From Kiritimatiellales bacterium (GTDB lineage: Bacteria; Verrucomicrobiota; Kiritimatiellia; Kiritimatiellales; Tichowtungiaceae): DNA of 19,029 nucleotides. The DNA lies in contig JBBADV010000026.1 of assembly GCA_041656295.1 (NCBI GenBank), forward strand, positions 1 through 19,029. Reading direction: 5' to 3'. Below, piece by piece: positions 1 to 6,653 of this stretch. The notes beneath the pieces were generated by a model that was given only the letters and a program-made list of their open reading frames with translations, did no database searches and had not been told where the DNA came from. Positions within the stretch are counted from its first letter, which is position 1; each line of letters begins with the position of its first letter. The position numbers and the translations under genes are program-made.

Positions 1-578
1 GTATGCACGATCATGGAGATGGAGTGATTAATCCCCATGCTGATGGCATCGCCCATAATCTCTTTTTTCAGTTTCCACACCTTGTCGCCCTGGATATTTA
101 CCGGATGGCGGTAGTTGATCTGAAGCTGGGTGATCTGGCCGAACTCATTCTCCTCCACGCGGCGGCGGATCTGCTCTTCGAGCGTATCGAAATAGAGAAT
201 ATAATCGACGAAGGTAATCAGCGCCGGATTGGCTTTTTCAAGCTCAATCTCTTCGCAGAAATCGGCATAGGCCGTCGCCGCCGGTTTTTCGCAGAATACA
301 TGCTTGCCGGCTTTCATCGCCGCAATCGCCTGCGGGCCGTGAAAACCGTTTGGACTCACCAGCCACACCGCGTCGACTGCCGGATTATTTACAATCGTTT
401 CATACTCCTCCGTCAGCAGTTCCGCCGGCAGATTCAGCTCCTTTAAAACCTCCAGGCCGCGCTCACGGTTCTTCTCCAGCAGCGCCAGCACCTCCACATC
501 GTCGCGTTCCGTCAGACGGCGCAGCTGCACCGAACCCATCCAGCCCGCACCCACAAAGCCGATTCCAATTTTTTTCAT
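1..578 (-). CDS. Gfo/Idh/MocA-family NAD(P)-dependent oxidoreductase, 3'-truncated by the window edge
   Basis: Reading the minus strand from an ATG at 578 gives about 192 residues without a stop. The start is supported by GGAG eight bases upstream. The protein opens with a beta strand and a dinucleotide-binding loop (GFVGAGWMG, residues 8-16). It continues with a Rossmann fold and the family hallmark GKHVFCEKPAA near residues 91-101, where the EKP lysine normally acts in catalysis. The visible part is the whole nucleotide-binding domain plus the start of the substrate domain. Family members oxidise or reduce sugars, inositols or glycosides at one hydroxyl. The substrate cannot be told from this fragment. 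It lies downstream of the SGNH esterase gene on the same strand (90-base gap), so the two may be co-transcribed, although there are -10-like hexamers in the gap. Confidence 0.93.
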   Translation of the reverse strand, partial: MKKIGIGFVGAGWMGSVQLRRLTERDDVEVLALLEKNRERGLEVLKELNLPAELLTEEYETIVNNPAVDAVWLVSPNGFHGPQAIAAMKAGKHVFCEKPAATAYADFCEEIELEKANPALITFVDYILYFDTLEEQIRRRVEENEFGQITQLQINYRHPVNIQGDKVWKLKKEIMGDAISMGINHSISMIVH

Positions 579-668
579 CTTTTTCTCCAGATTGAATTTA
601 TGTGACCGGCGCAGTATAAATCCGGCCGCAATGATTGTTACAAAATTATATGCGATTTTCCGGCGCGT
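579..668 (-). promoter_or_regulatory. gap between oxidoreductase and esterase with possible minus-strand -10 boxes
   Basis: The minus strand contains TATAAT (plus positions 645-650) and TATACT (613-618). Neither has a good -35 at 16-18 bases, so promoter activity is only a possibility. No convincing terminator for the upstream esterase gene is seen here. Confidence 0.25.
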
Positions 669-1358
669 TTATTTTAGCAGTTCCGCCGGCAGCATATTTT
701 CGGCGCGCACGGTGTCCATAATTAATTTTGCCACCCACTCCGCGCCGGTTTTGGAAAAGTGAGAGCGGTCGCCGGTATCAAAAAGCACCCAGGCTTTTTC
801 TTCACCCATTGCTTGAATCCCTTCGCCGGTCAGCGCGTAGAGATCAACAACCGGACGCTTCTTTTCGGCAGCGACTTCTTTCATGGCATCGCAATACACC
901 TGAAGATCGGTGCGCAGTACAGTCGGTTCACTGCTTTTATAGGTCAGGCGGCGCGGCGGTGTAACAAAAACCAGCCGGCCTTTTTTGGCGGCGACCTCGT
1001 CCGCAAACCGGCGCAGGTTATCTTTATATTCGCCATCAGGATGCGTGCCGATTTCGTAACCGACCAGAATTTTCTGATCATTATGCCCGAACTGAACAAA
1101 GACCACATCGCCGGGGACAACGCGGCTGATCAGATCGTCCCAGCGGCCTTCGGTAATGAACGACTTTGAACTTCTGCCGCCGATGGCAAGATTTGTAACT
1201 TTAATGCCTTTTTTAAAATGCGGTTCGATACAATCGCCCCAGCCGTATTTCGGCGCTTTATTCCAGACCGTGGAGTCGCCGGCCACAAGAACTTTAACTT
1301 CCGCCAATGCGCTTACAGCACATATCAATGCAAATACAATACTCAACAGACAGTTCAT
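669..1358 (-). CDS. secreted SGNH/GDSL hydrolase, rhamnogalacturonan acetylesterase-like
   Basis: A 229-residue protein with an N-terminal signal peptide (hydrophobic stretch about 4-18, cleavage likely after ALA). SGNH blocks are in order: GDST with nucleophile Ser29, the block II glycine in IGGRSS (60-64), GHND with Asn93, and DRSHFS with Asp197 and His200 completing the catalytic triad. Family knowledge: enzymes with GDST, GGRSS and GHND in this arrangement (CE12 type) remove acetyl groups from pectic rhamnogalacturonan or xylan. Acetyl-ester hydrolysis outside the cytoplasm is therefore the likely role; the exact polymer is inference. The start is supported by AAAGG five bases upstream of the ATG. 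It fits the neighbouring secreted glycan-degrading functions and the sulfatase at the far end. A terminator-like hairpin at 1402-1440 separates it from the gene upstream. Confidence 0.88.
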   Translation of the reverse strand: MNCLLSIVFALICAVSALAEVKVLVAGDSTVWNKAPKYGWGDCIEPHFKKGIKVTNLAIGGRSSKSFITEGRWDDLISRVVPGDVVFVQFGHNDQKILVGYEIGTHPDGEYKDNLRRFADEVAAKKGRLVFVTPPRRLTYKSSEPTVLRTDLQVYCDAMKEVAAEKKRPVVDLYALTGEGIQAMGEEKAWVLFDTGDRSHFSKTGAEWVAKLIMDTVRAENMLPAELLK

Positions 1359-1401
1359 GATACCTTTCTTTGTGCTTTTTCAGTATAGTCCGGCTGAATA
1401 A

Positions 1402-1440
1402 TAAAGGGCAGGGCGCACCGGACGCACCCCGCCTTTTTTA
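1402..1440 (-). terminator. Rho-independent terminator for the 2326-1454 gene
   Basis: On the minus strand, GGCGGGGUGC (plus 1424-1433) pairs with GCGCCCUGCC (plus 1407-1416). This makes a 10-bp stem with two G-U wobbles. It is flanked by A6 on the 5' side and CUUUAUUAUU on the 3' side. It lies just past the stop codon at 1454, so orientation and position agree with termination of minus-strand transcription. Confidence 0.7.
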
Positions 1441-1453
1441 TTGGCTAAATTGC

Positions 1454-2326
1454 TTATTTTAACCGCAGCGTATTTCCTTCCACCGCGAACAGGTCTGAAA
1501 AACTCCCGCGCGGCACGGCGCCGTTAACCCAGATCTTTCCCCGGCTCCACAATTTTTCAAAATCAGCGGCTTTGCAGCTTTTAATCGTCAGTTTGCCGCC
1601 GGAGCCCTCTGTGAAATCAATATATCCGCCGCTTAAAAAAGAGATCGAATCCGCTGTCAGCTCACCGTTTCCGGCGGCAAACCGCATGGCAACGCTTCTC
1701 AGATTGGTGCCGAACTGCAGATTGCCCTTAACCGTCCAGGCGCCGCCGGAAAATGTGACCAGCGTGCCGGAGCCGGCCAGCGTCATACCGTTGGTGGATT
1801 CGGTTCCGATGGTGTTAAACGCTCCCGTTCCGCCGGAAACGTCCACTGTGGATCCATTGATCATTACCGCGCTTTGTCCGAACTTCAGAGTGCCGCCGCC
1901 TTGTACAAAACATCCCTCTGTGACCTGCAGCTGCCGCCCGCCCTCCAGCATTCCGCCGGTCATGGTCATCTCCGCGCCGGTTACAGCGCCGGCCTCCATG
2001 AAACCGATGCGGATATGATTTTTCGGGCTGACAAGACTGCCGCCCTGCAGAAACCACTTCACCCCGCCGTTCAGCGTGATCGCATTTGAATTATTTAACA
2101 GCATGCCGCCGGTTTGAGTCACCGTCCAGCCCGGGAATCTTGAGTAAATACTTATATGTCCATCGCGCCCGATTTGTCCCATTACACCGTCGACCGGCAG
2201 CTGACCGCGCGTCCAGTAGGCGGAATTTGTAAGCTGCTTATTGAGACCACCAATCCAGGTTGTATCCGCCCATACACCCGCGGCAAAAAGCAGTCCCGCG
2301 GCCAATCCCGGTCTTAGTTTTTTCAT
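1454..2326 (-). CDS. secreted beta-rich protein of unknown function (autotransporter-repeat-like)
   Basis: About 290 residues. Two adjacent ATGs are possible (2329 and 2326). A perfect AAGGAGG lies three bases before the first and six before the second, so the second is preferred. The N-terminus is a clear signal peptide (KK, then LAAGLLFAAGVWA). The mature protein begins with TWIGG...YW..G.LPVDG, a layout that resembles the start of autotransporter-associated beta-strand proteins in PVC bacteria. The rest is rich in Gly, Thr and Ser with repeating short strands (MTGGML, GGTLKF, GSTVDVSGG, GSGTLVTFSGG), consistent with a right-handed beta-helix or passenger-like fold. No catalytic motif and no membrane anchor are seen. 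Function is unknown; surface or periplasmic glycan binding is only a guess. Confidence 0.75.
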   Translation of the reverse strand: MKKLRPGLAAGLLFAAGVWADTTWIGGLNKQLTNSAYWTRGQLPVDGVMGQIGRDGHISIYSRFPGWTVTQTGGMLLNNSNAITLNGGVKWFLQGGSLVSPKNHIRIGFMEAGAVTGAEMTMTGGMLEGGRQLQVTEGCFVQGGGTLKFGQSAVMINGSTVDVSGGTGAFNTIGTESTNGMTLAGSGTLVTFSGGAWTVKGNLQFGTNLRSVAMRFAAGNGELTADSISFLSGGYIDFTEGSGGKLTIKSCKAADFEKLWSRGKIWVNGAVPRGSFSDLFAVEGNTLRLK

Positions 2327-2374
2327 CATATACCTCCTTGTTTATGTTACCCGTCCATTGCCTATAAACTCTGC

Positions 2375-2403
2375 ATATTATGTATTATGAACTTCTGCGA
2401 CAA
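2375..2403 (-). promoter_or_regulatory. possible sigma70-type promoter for the 2326-1454 gene
   Basis: The minus strand shows TTGTCG (plus 2398-2403), 17 bases, then TAATAT (plus 2375-2380), about 50 bases before the start codon. The match is partial (four of six in the -35). Confidence 0.35.
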
Positions 2404-2451
2404 AGAGCCAACGGTAAAAACCGGTCATAAATGCTACACTTTTTTAGACAC

Positions 2452-2555
2452 GGATTTTTAACCGCCAGGCAACAGTGTTATGAGGCAACTAAAAAATTGG
2501 GATTTTTAACCGCCGAGTTCGCGGCGATCAGCAGTTTTCTCATCACGGCGGTTAA
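2452..2555. repeat. TTAACCGCC-type direct and inverted repeats
   Basis: The 15-mer ggatttttaaccgcc occurs exactly at 2452-2466 and 2500-2514. The second copy extends to ttaaccgccg (2506-2515), which is matched as a perfect 10-bp inverted repeat by cggcggttaa at 2546-2555. A related ttaaccgcgg sits near 2843. The inverted copy overlaps the end of the transposase relic. These look like fragments of an interspersed intergenic repeat family rather than coding sequence. Confidence 0.6.
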
Positions 2556-2790
2556 GGTGATTTTTTCGGGCGGTGATTCTCAGTTACCAGACGGGTATAA
2601 AACGCTTTCAAGTGCGGATTGCTCCGGCTCGCACTCACTGCCGCCATTACAGACACGCACGCAGTCGTTTGCGCCCGGCCATAGATGTGCCGGTGTCCTC
2701 TGAACGTGCTGCTGTTGCGATTGAACGGTACGGCTCCAACCAGCGCTGAGATCTCGTTGCGCGCCGGGTTTTCCCGCGCAAAGCCGCAGA
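2552..2790 (-). pseudogene. IS110-family transposase relic (C-terminal fragment)
   Basis: In the minus-strand frame that ends with TAA at 2552-2554, the reading from about 2755 gives EISALVGAVPFNRNSSTFRG, then HRHIYGRAQTTACVSVMAAV, then NPHLKAFYTRLVTE and RPKKSP. This follows the conserved C-terminal block of IS110/IS116/IS902 transposases (Transposase_20 region: IAALVG-APFN-DSG-FRGKR-I-GGRA-VR--LYMA---A-RHNP-IKAFY-RL---GKPKK). Only about 70-80 residues remain of a protein of roughly 300-400. The DEDD catalytic domain is absent, there is no start codon in register, and the extreme C-terminus is cut by the stop. The usual two-Gly GGRA is reduced to GRA. It is a decayed insertion, not an active element; no IS ends could be defined. 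Confidence 0.75.
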
Positions 2791-3013
2791 GGAAAAAAAC
2801 GAAACACGGAACATTTTATCCGCAGACCTGTAACAACACTAATTTAACCGCGGATGTCACAGATATAAACGGATAGTTAAACGGTGGAACGCGACCTCCA
2901 GACGCAGAGCCTGCGTCCCTCCAGTTTTGTATCTGCATAATCGGCGTTCATCTGCGGATAAAAAAACGCGCCGGAAAATTCCCTTGGCGACCTGCGGTAA
3001 AATTAATTATTAT
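2791..3013. repeat. gene-free stretch with degenerate interspersed repeats
   Basis: This stretch is non-coding. It contains a perfect 7-bp hairpin gacgcag-agc-ctgcgtc at 2901-2917 inside a 'ggaacgcgacctcc...gcgtccctcc' segment. It also contains ttcatctgcggataaaa (about 2949-2965) and taaccgcggatgtcacag (about 2844-2861). These are related to the 'AACCGCAGATGAACGCAGATAA' kind of intergenic repeat I know from several PVC and environmental genomes. No ORF with a ribosome binding site is seen. Confidence 0.5.
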
Positions 3014-3051
3014 AAAAAAACAGCAGTCCCGATTCGCGGAGCTGCTGTTTT
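3014..3051 (-). terminator. strong Rho-independent terminator of the three-gene minus-strand unit
   Basis: Minus-strand RNA: AAAACAGCAG (plus 3042-3051) pairs perfectly with CTGCUGUUUU (plus 3017-3026). The 15-base loop itself contains a short CCG/CGG pairing. The stem runs into a U tract ending UUUUUUUAUAA. It lies about 55 bases after the stop codon at 3106. Confidence 0.9.
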
Positions 3052-3105
3052 CATGGGTCAAGACCAGGTGTTGTTTTGACTCTATTTCAGCATCATTTAA
3101 CGAAA

Positions 3106-3786
3106 CTAGCGGGTGCCGAAAGTTCCAAATATTCCCAGCATCAGCAGACGCACTGAACCCGGTTCAGGAATGGTCGTAATCGTCAGCGTCGGCCAGTGTC
3201 TTGCTCCTTGCTGATGTTCTTTGGCGCCGATTCTATATCCATCAACCTTGGAGTCCTCATTGCCAATCCCCCAGTCCTGCAGGCTCAGACGGAAAACAAC
3301 ATACTTATCGCCTTTGTCATAGGCATTATTAAAGAGTGCAATCAGTGCGTCATCATCCCAGGCATACCGTGTTCCAGCAGCTGATTCGGGAGTCAGGAAA
3401 TTATCCATGGAAAGAAGTGCGGCGGCCTGGTAATCGGCTGCAACCACTGAACCTGTATTCTTAAAGAATATATCTACTTTCAGATTCGGAGGAGTACCCA
3501 CGATATCATTATAAAACCATTCGGCGTTGATCTTGCTGATGGTGTCACCGGCTGTGATTGGCGGTAGCTCATAGATATAGATCCCTTTAGAGATGTTCCA
3601 GTTGTTGGCAGCATCTCCCACAACAATATTTTGAGAATCCCGATCAGCAATACCAGTGCCAGGCCCATCCGGGTTTCCCGACAGATTTGGTACACGCGCA
3701 TCGTCAACCGGATTGCTGGTCATAACCGTAGCCTGTGCGAGGCCGCAAACAGTGAATATCGCTAATATACTTTTTATATATTTCAT
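3106..3786 (-). CDS. PEP-CTERM sorted secreted protein with the three-paralogue beta module
   Basis: A 226-residue protein with AAGGAG six bases before the ATG. It has a signal peptide (KYIKSILAIFTVCGLAQA). The mature part (about 22-200) is a module shared with the two genes upstream: NPVDDARV, VVGDAANNWN, IYIYELPPI, INAEWFYNDI, then TPPNLKVDIFFKNTGSV, DYQAAALLS, YVVFRLSLQDWG and a final W-P-L-TI strand. The C-terminus is IPEPGS (206-211) followed by a hydrophobic stretch and a terminal Arg. This is a PEP-CTERM sorting signal, recognised by exosortase in the envelope and usually linked to exopolysaccharide. The basic tail is unusually short (one Arg). The module recalls DNRLRE/CBM96-like beta sandwiches in its 'ARV...GD....FxLP' rhythm, but that is inference. 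It is last in a minus-strand unit and closed by the 3014-3051 terminator. Confidence 0.85.
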   Translation of the reverse strand: MKYIKSILAIFTVCGLAQATVMTSNPVDDARVPNLSGNPDGPGTGIADRDSQNIVVGDAANNWNISKGIYIYELPPITAGDTISKINAEWFYNDIVGTPPNLKVDIFFKNTGSVVAADYQAAALLSMDNFLTPESAAGTRYAWDDDALIALFNNAYDKGDKYVVFRLSLQDWGIGNEDSKVDGYRIGAKEHQQGARHWPTLTITTIPEPGSVRLLMLGIFGTFGTR

Positions 3787-3826
3787 ATTTTCTCCTTATT
3801 TTTTATCGAAATCTGTCGCAGAATAT

Positions 3827-3844
3827 CCCGTGGCTTGCCACGGG
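3827..3844. repeat. REP-like palindrome CCCGTGGC-TT-GCCACGGG
   Basis: A perfect 8-bp inverted repeat with a two-base centre (cccgtggc at 3827-3834, gccacggg at 3837-3844) is followed by GAGGTTCA. It lies in the 132-base gap between two co-directional genes. It has no U tract, so it is not a normal terminator. The shape (GC-rich palindrome plus a fixed short tail) is that of bacterial REP elements, which often form families in environmental genomes. Confidence 0.55.
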
Positions 3845-3918
3845 GAGGTTCACTTTGTATCTATTAATTTTTTCCTGGTCATTTTCTCTGCTGTCTCTCC
3901 CATTCCGTTCCTCCGTTA

Positions 3919-4554
3919 TTAGTCTGTCACTGTTAATTTCAGTTCAGGGCGCCATGCTCTATTGCCATGATTTTGAGTTATAACAGTGTAATCATCCCGG
4001 TGTCCGTTTTTATCGCTGAGCGGGAATTTTTCTCCTCCCGTCCAGCGCAAACGAAATACAATAAATTTAAATTCCGGAGTGCTGCTACTGTAGTTTTTCT
4101 GAAGGACGGACAGCATGTCGTCGTTAGAAACCCGGACGAATCCCGGCGGTGTTTCGGCGGTCATGACGCGGTTGGCCGTGAAAACCGCCGGGGTCGCATA
4201 ATCCGCAGCCGTTATGGATCCGGTGTTTTTAAAGAACACATCAAGCTGTACATTTGGCGGTCGGCCGTTGACTGCATGCAGGCGCCAGGCCATTTCTGCG
4301 TTCAGCAGTGCGGCTTTCTCCGGCAAATCAGGCAGTTCCATAATAAAAGCCGCTGCCGACAGATTATTCGCCTCATTGTCGCCGATATTCACATGCATGG
4401 CTTCGGTGTCCAATGGTTTTCCTTCCGCTCTGCCGTCCTGCGGAGCAAGGTCTGCCAGCCGCGCGTGTGCGAAGGAATTAATGCGGATATCTTTTGCCGC
4501 CAGTGAACCGGCGGTGATGAATGCCGCGATCGCCAGTATGATTCCTTGCTTCAT
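3919..4554 (-). CDS. secreted paralogue of the beta module, without sorting signal
   Basis: A 211-residue protein with AAAGGAG six bases before the ATG. It has a signal peptide (KQGIILAIAAFITAGSLAA) and one copy of the module seen at 3106-3786 and in the N-terminal half of the 4579-6453 product. Shared features are HARLADL, NIGDNEANN, AAFIMELPDLP, LNAEMAWRL, then RPPNVQLDVFFKNTGSI, DYATPAV, FIVFRLRWTGG and WRPELKLTV at the very end. The module fills the entire mature protein, so it can stand alone as a domain of about 180 residues. There is no PEP-CTERM tail, so it should be soluble or bound to a partner. It sits 24 bases downstream of the glycoside-hydrolase-like gene, almost certainly in one operon. 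Function unknown; carbohydrate or surface binding is a reasonable but unproven guess. Confidence 0.8.
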   Translation of the reverse strand: MKQGIILAIAAFITAGSLAAKDIRINSFAHARLADLAPQDGRAEGKPLDTEAMHVNIGDNEANNLSAAAFIMELPDLPEKAALLNAEMAWRLHAVNGRPPNVQLDVFFKNTGSITAADYATPAVFTANRVMTAETPPGFVRVSNDDMLSVLQKNYSSSTPEFKFIVFRLRWTGGEKFPLSDKNGHRDDYTVITQNHGNRAWRPELKLTVTD

Positions 4555-4578
4555 GGATCTCTCCTTTGGTTGTTCTGT

Positions 4579-6453
4579 TTATTTTACCTTGTACTGCTGA
4601 AGTGTTGTTACCATTTCAGAAAAACGTTCCGCAATTGCTTCCGGATCCTCACCGCGGTTGTTCAGTACCTGTTCAAAAACTTTCCAGTCCACCGATGTGT
4701 TCCGGTATTCCGGATCCCGGTAGGCTTTGATCACACCGATGTGCGGGCCGAACAGATTGATATAGCGCGGCTTTACCAGCCTCACCGCCTGCAGCATGGA
4801 GTCGGCATCGGTTCCCCCTTCTGTTTGCGGCGGCGATTTCATCTCAGTTTCCACCGGAAAGCCGGCATCGCTGTATTGTTTCAGCAGCCAGTAGGTGGCT
4901 CGGGGCGACTGCTCCATATTTTCAATGTCAGAGAGGGTGACATCGCTCAGTCCGTTATTTCCCATCATAATGCGATGGATTAAACAATAATTCAGGAGCC
5001 GGTTCGCCTGCATATATTCACCGGTCTCTTTTTTGTACAAATAGCCGGCCAGAATCATGTTGATGCTGAGCGGCGTTGTTTTAAACGCCAGCCTGTACTG
5101 TTCAGACAGCCAGAGACAATAGTCATACCATGTTTCTACGGTCGCTCCGTCGTCGGCGGCTGCATCAAAGATTTCTTGTGTCCAGTACAAGCTGCTTCTG
5201 CCCGCAGACGTCACAGGGAAAACTTCCTCTCCAATATGGCCGATTCCGATACGAACAAATGAAATTGCAGGATTTCCATCATACCGTTTTCCGAATTCCG
5301 TGATTAAGCGTGTGAGATATTCCTGATATTTCGCATCCAGAAACAGCGGAATCTTGAGCGGTTTAGGGGTGTTTGTATATAAATTCCCCATGGTTATGTG
5401 TTCTGAATTATAATGTTTAACATCTGCACGCGCCCAGACGGGAAACGCATCCTGAATGCCGCCCCACGCATCGCTGAACGCCACCGGAATTGCCCACGGT
5501 GCAATGCAGATCGCCACAGATTTACCGCGTTCCTTCCAGTAGTCAATCACCTCATCGATGATTTCCCAGCGGTAAACACCCGGTTCCGGCTCAATCAACG
5601 ACCAGTAAATGATCAGCATCATGCCGTCAATTTCCTCGATATCCGGGAAGAGGGTGGTTAGATGTGCGGCCTCTCTACCAATAAGCCCTGGCCAGTTAAC
5701 GCCCTCGGATTTGTAACGGGCCGGATAAGCATATATTCCGTATAAAAATTCCGGAGGCATTTGCTGAGTAACTAATGCCGGCCGGCGTGCGACGTCTGTG
5801 TTATCAACAGTTGCAACCGTATATCCGTCAACAATGCCATTGCCGTTACCTGCCGTCCAACCCTGCAGACGCAGGCGGAAAGCCACATATTCCACACCGG
5901 CGGCGCAGGCGGTATTCAAAGCTGAAACCAGATCTGCATCATTTTCCCATATATATGTTGTCTGTTTAGTTGTGGTGGGCATCAGGAAATTCTGCAAAGA
6001 AAGGATCGCGGGGGCTTCGTAATCGGTTTTTTCTACAACGTTGGTGGTCTTAAAAAAAACGTCGACCTGCAGATTCGGCGGAGCGCCTCTTACATCGTGC
6101 AAAAACCATGACACACGGGCATTATCAATACTTTTACCGGCAGACGGTGCAGGCAGTTTAAAAATAAACACTGCGGTCGAAAGGTTCTGATTACCGGCAG
6201 CATCCCCCGTGGTGATAAATTGATCAGATTGATTCCAGACACCATCGCCGTTTCCGTCCTGGTCGATATCCCCCACGCGCGCATCCTCGACTGGATTAAT
6301 TATCGCGCTCTGAACGGTATCACAGGCAAGCGGAAGAATTTGTACTGCCGCCCGATGCCGCTCCAGCAGGTCGCTGTATGCACCGGGACCGGTCATAAAA
6401 AACTGCCAAGCGAAGATAACACTGTACTGGAGTAAACTGCCTAGCATAAACAT
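4579..6453 (-). CDS. beta-module plus TIM-barrel glycoside-hydrolase-like protein
   Basis: 624 residues from the ATG at 6453; a second ATG at 6447 is better spaced from the AGGGA. Residues about 50-228 are a third copy of the beta module (NPVEDARV, TTGDAAGNQN, FIFKLP, APPNLQVDVFFKTTNVV, YVAFRLRLQGW). Residues about 235-620 form a (beta/alpha)8 glycosidase-like domain: YWSLIEPEPGVYRW (283-296), SVAICIAPW (312-320), then FVRIGIGHIGEE (399-410), where Glu409 or Glu410 would be the acid/base, and FPVETEM (532-538), where Glu535 or Glu537 could be the nucleophile. The W-IEPE-GVY-W motif is typical of clan GH-A barrels such as GH42 and related families; I cannot fix the family. The N-terminus is odd: MFMLGSLLQYSVIFAWQFFM is hydrophobic but lacks basic residues, and a second signal-like piece (ILPLACDTVQSA) lies at 39-50. 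It is first in the minus-strand unit. Confidence 0.82.
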   Translation of the reverse strand: MFMLGSLLQYSVIFAWQFFMTGPGAYSDLLERHRAAVQILPLACDTVQSAIINPVEDARVGDIDQDGNGDGVWNQSDQFITTGDAAGNQNLSTAVFIFKLPAPSAGKSIDNARVSWFLHDVRGAPPNLQVDVFFKTTNVVEKTDYEAPAILSLQNFLMPTTTKQTTYIWENDADLVSALNTACAAGVEYVAFRLRLQGWTAGNGNGIVDGYTVATVDNTDVARRPALVTQQMPPEFLYGIYAYPARYKSEGVNWPGLIGREAAHLTTLFPDIEEIDGMMLIIYWSLIEPEPGVYRWEIIDEVIDYWKERGKSVAICIAPWAIPVAFSDAWGGIQDAFPVWARADVKHYNSEHITMGNLYTNTPKPLKIPLFLDAKYQEYLTRLITEFGKRYDGNPAISFVRIGIGHIGEEVFPVTSAGRSSLYWTQEIFDAAADDGATVETWYDYCLWLSEQYRLAFKTTPLSINMILAGYLYKKETGEYMQANRLLNYCLIHRIMMGNNGLSDVTLSDIENMEQSPRATYWLLKQYSDAGFPVETEMKSPPQTEGGTDADSMLQAVRLVKPRYINLFGPHIGVIKAYRDPEYRNTSVDWKVFEQVLNNRGEDPEAIAERFSEMVTTLQQYKVK

Positions 6454-6593
6454 TCTTCCCTGCGACGCATTTCCAATTAATAGACGTGTAAAGAATAGCT
6501 TTTTGAACCGCTGTTGAAGAGCGCTTTTTTTATTAAACGATTAACATCCGTTGCGGTAAAAACAGACCGGCCGGTTTTTTAAATAGAATGCTA

Positions 6594-6624
6594 TTGACTT
6601 ATTTTTAGATAAATATTTTTATAT
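6594..6624 (+). promoter_or_regulatory. candidate promoter of the central operon
   Basis: TTGACT (6594-6599) is followed by a very AT-rich block with possible -10 hexamers TTTTAT (6617-6622, 17-base spacing) or TTATAT (6619-6624, 19-base spacing). The -35 is five of six to consensus. The start codon lies 30 bases further on. Confidence 0.5.
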
Positions 6625-6637
6625 CGAAATAAATAAG
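6598..6637. promoter_or_regulatory. candidate ROK-repressor operator (AT-rich inverted repeat)
   Basis: cttattt (6598-6604) and aaataag (6631-6637) form a perfect 7-bp inverted repeat that straddles the predicted -10. ROK repressors of the NagC/Mlc/XylR type bind AT-rich inverted repeats with TTATTT/AAATAA-like arms, and a ROK gene lies at the other end of the operon. The arm spacing is wider than I expect for NagC sites, so the assignment is tentative. Confidence 0.35.
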
Positions 6638-6653
6638 CAGATGAGGTGTGGTC

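Larger units (their letters stand above)
6454..6653. promoter_or_regulatory. divergent intergenic region between the secreted-protein unit and the sulfosugar-type operon
   Basis: 200 bases separate the start of the minus-strand unit from the plus-strand operon, so both units probably start transcription here. It contains the palindrome accggccggt (6566-6575) followed by T6, and the AT-rich promoter/operator block described separately. The minus-strand promoter is not clear; TATTAA lies about 25 bases before the 6453 start. Confidence 0.5.

Noticed and set aside
2431..2703. Plus-strand 90-residue ORF in the gene-poor stretch
   Set aside because: It runs through repeats and antisense to the transposase relic, with no ribosome binding site and no recognisable motif.
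4579..6453. Sulfoquinovosidase activity for the barrel protein
   Set aside because: Known sulfoquinovosidases are GH31; the motifs here (IEPEPGVY, GHIGEE) point to a clan GH-A-like barrel, and the gene is on the other strand in a different unit.
6648..6653. GTG start two codons upstream for the Fe-ADH gene
   Set aside because: It would leave only one base after the GAGG; the ATG at 6654 has correct spacing and family members begin at this point.
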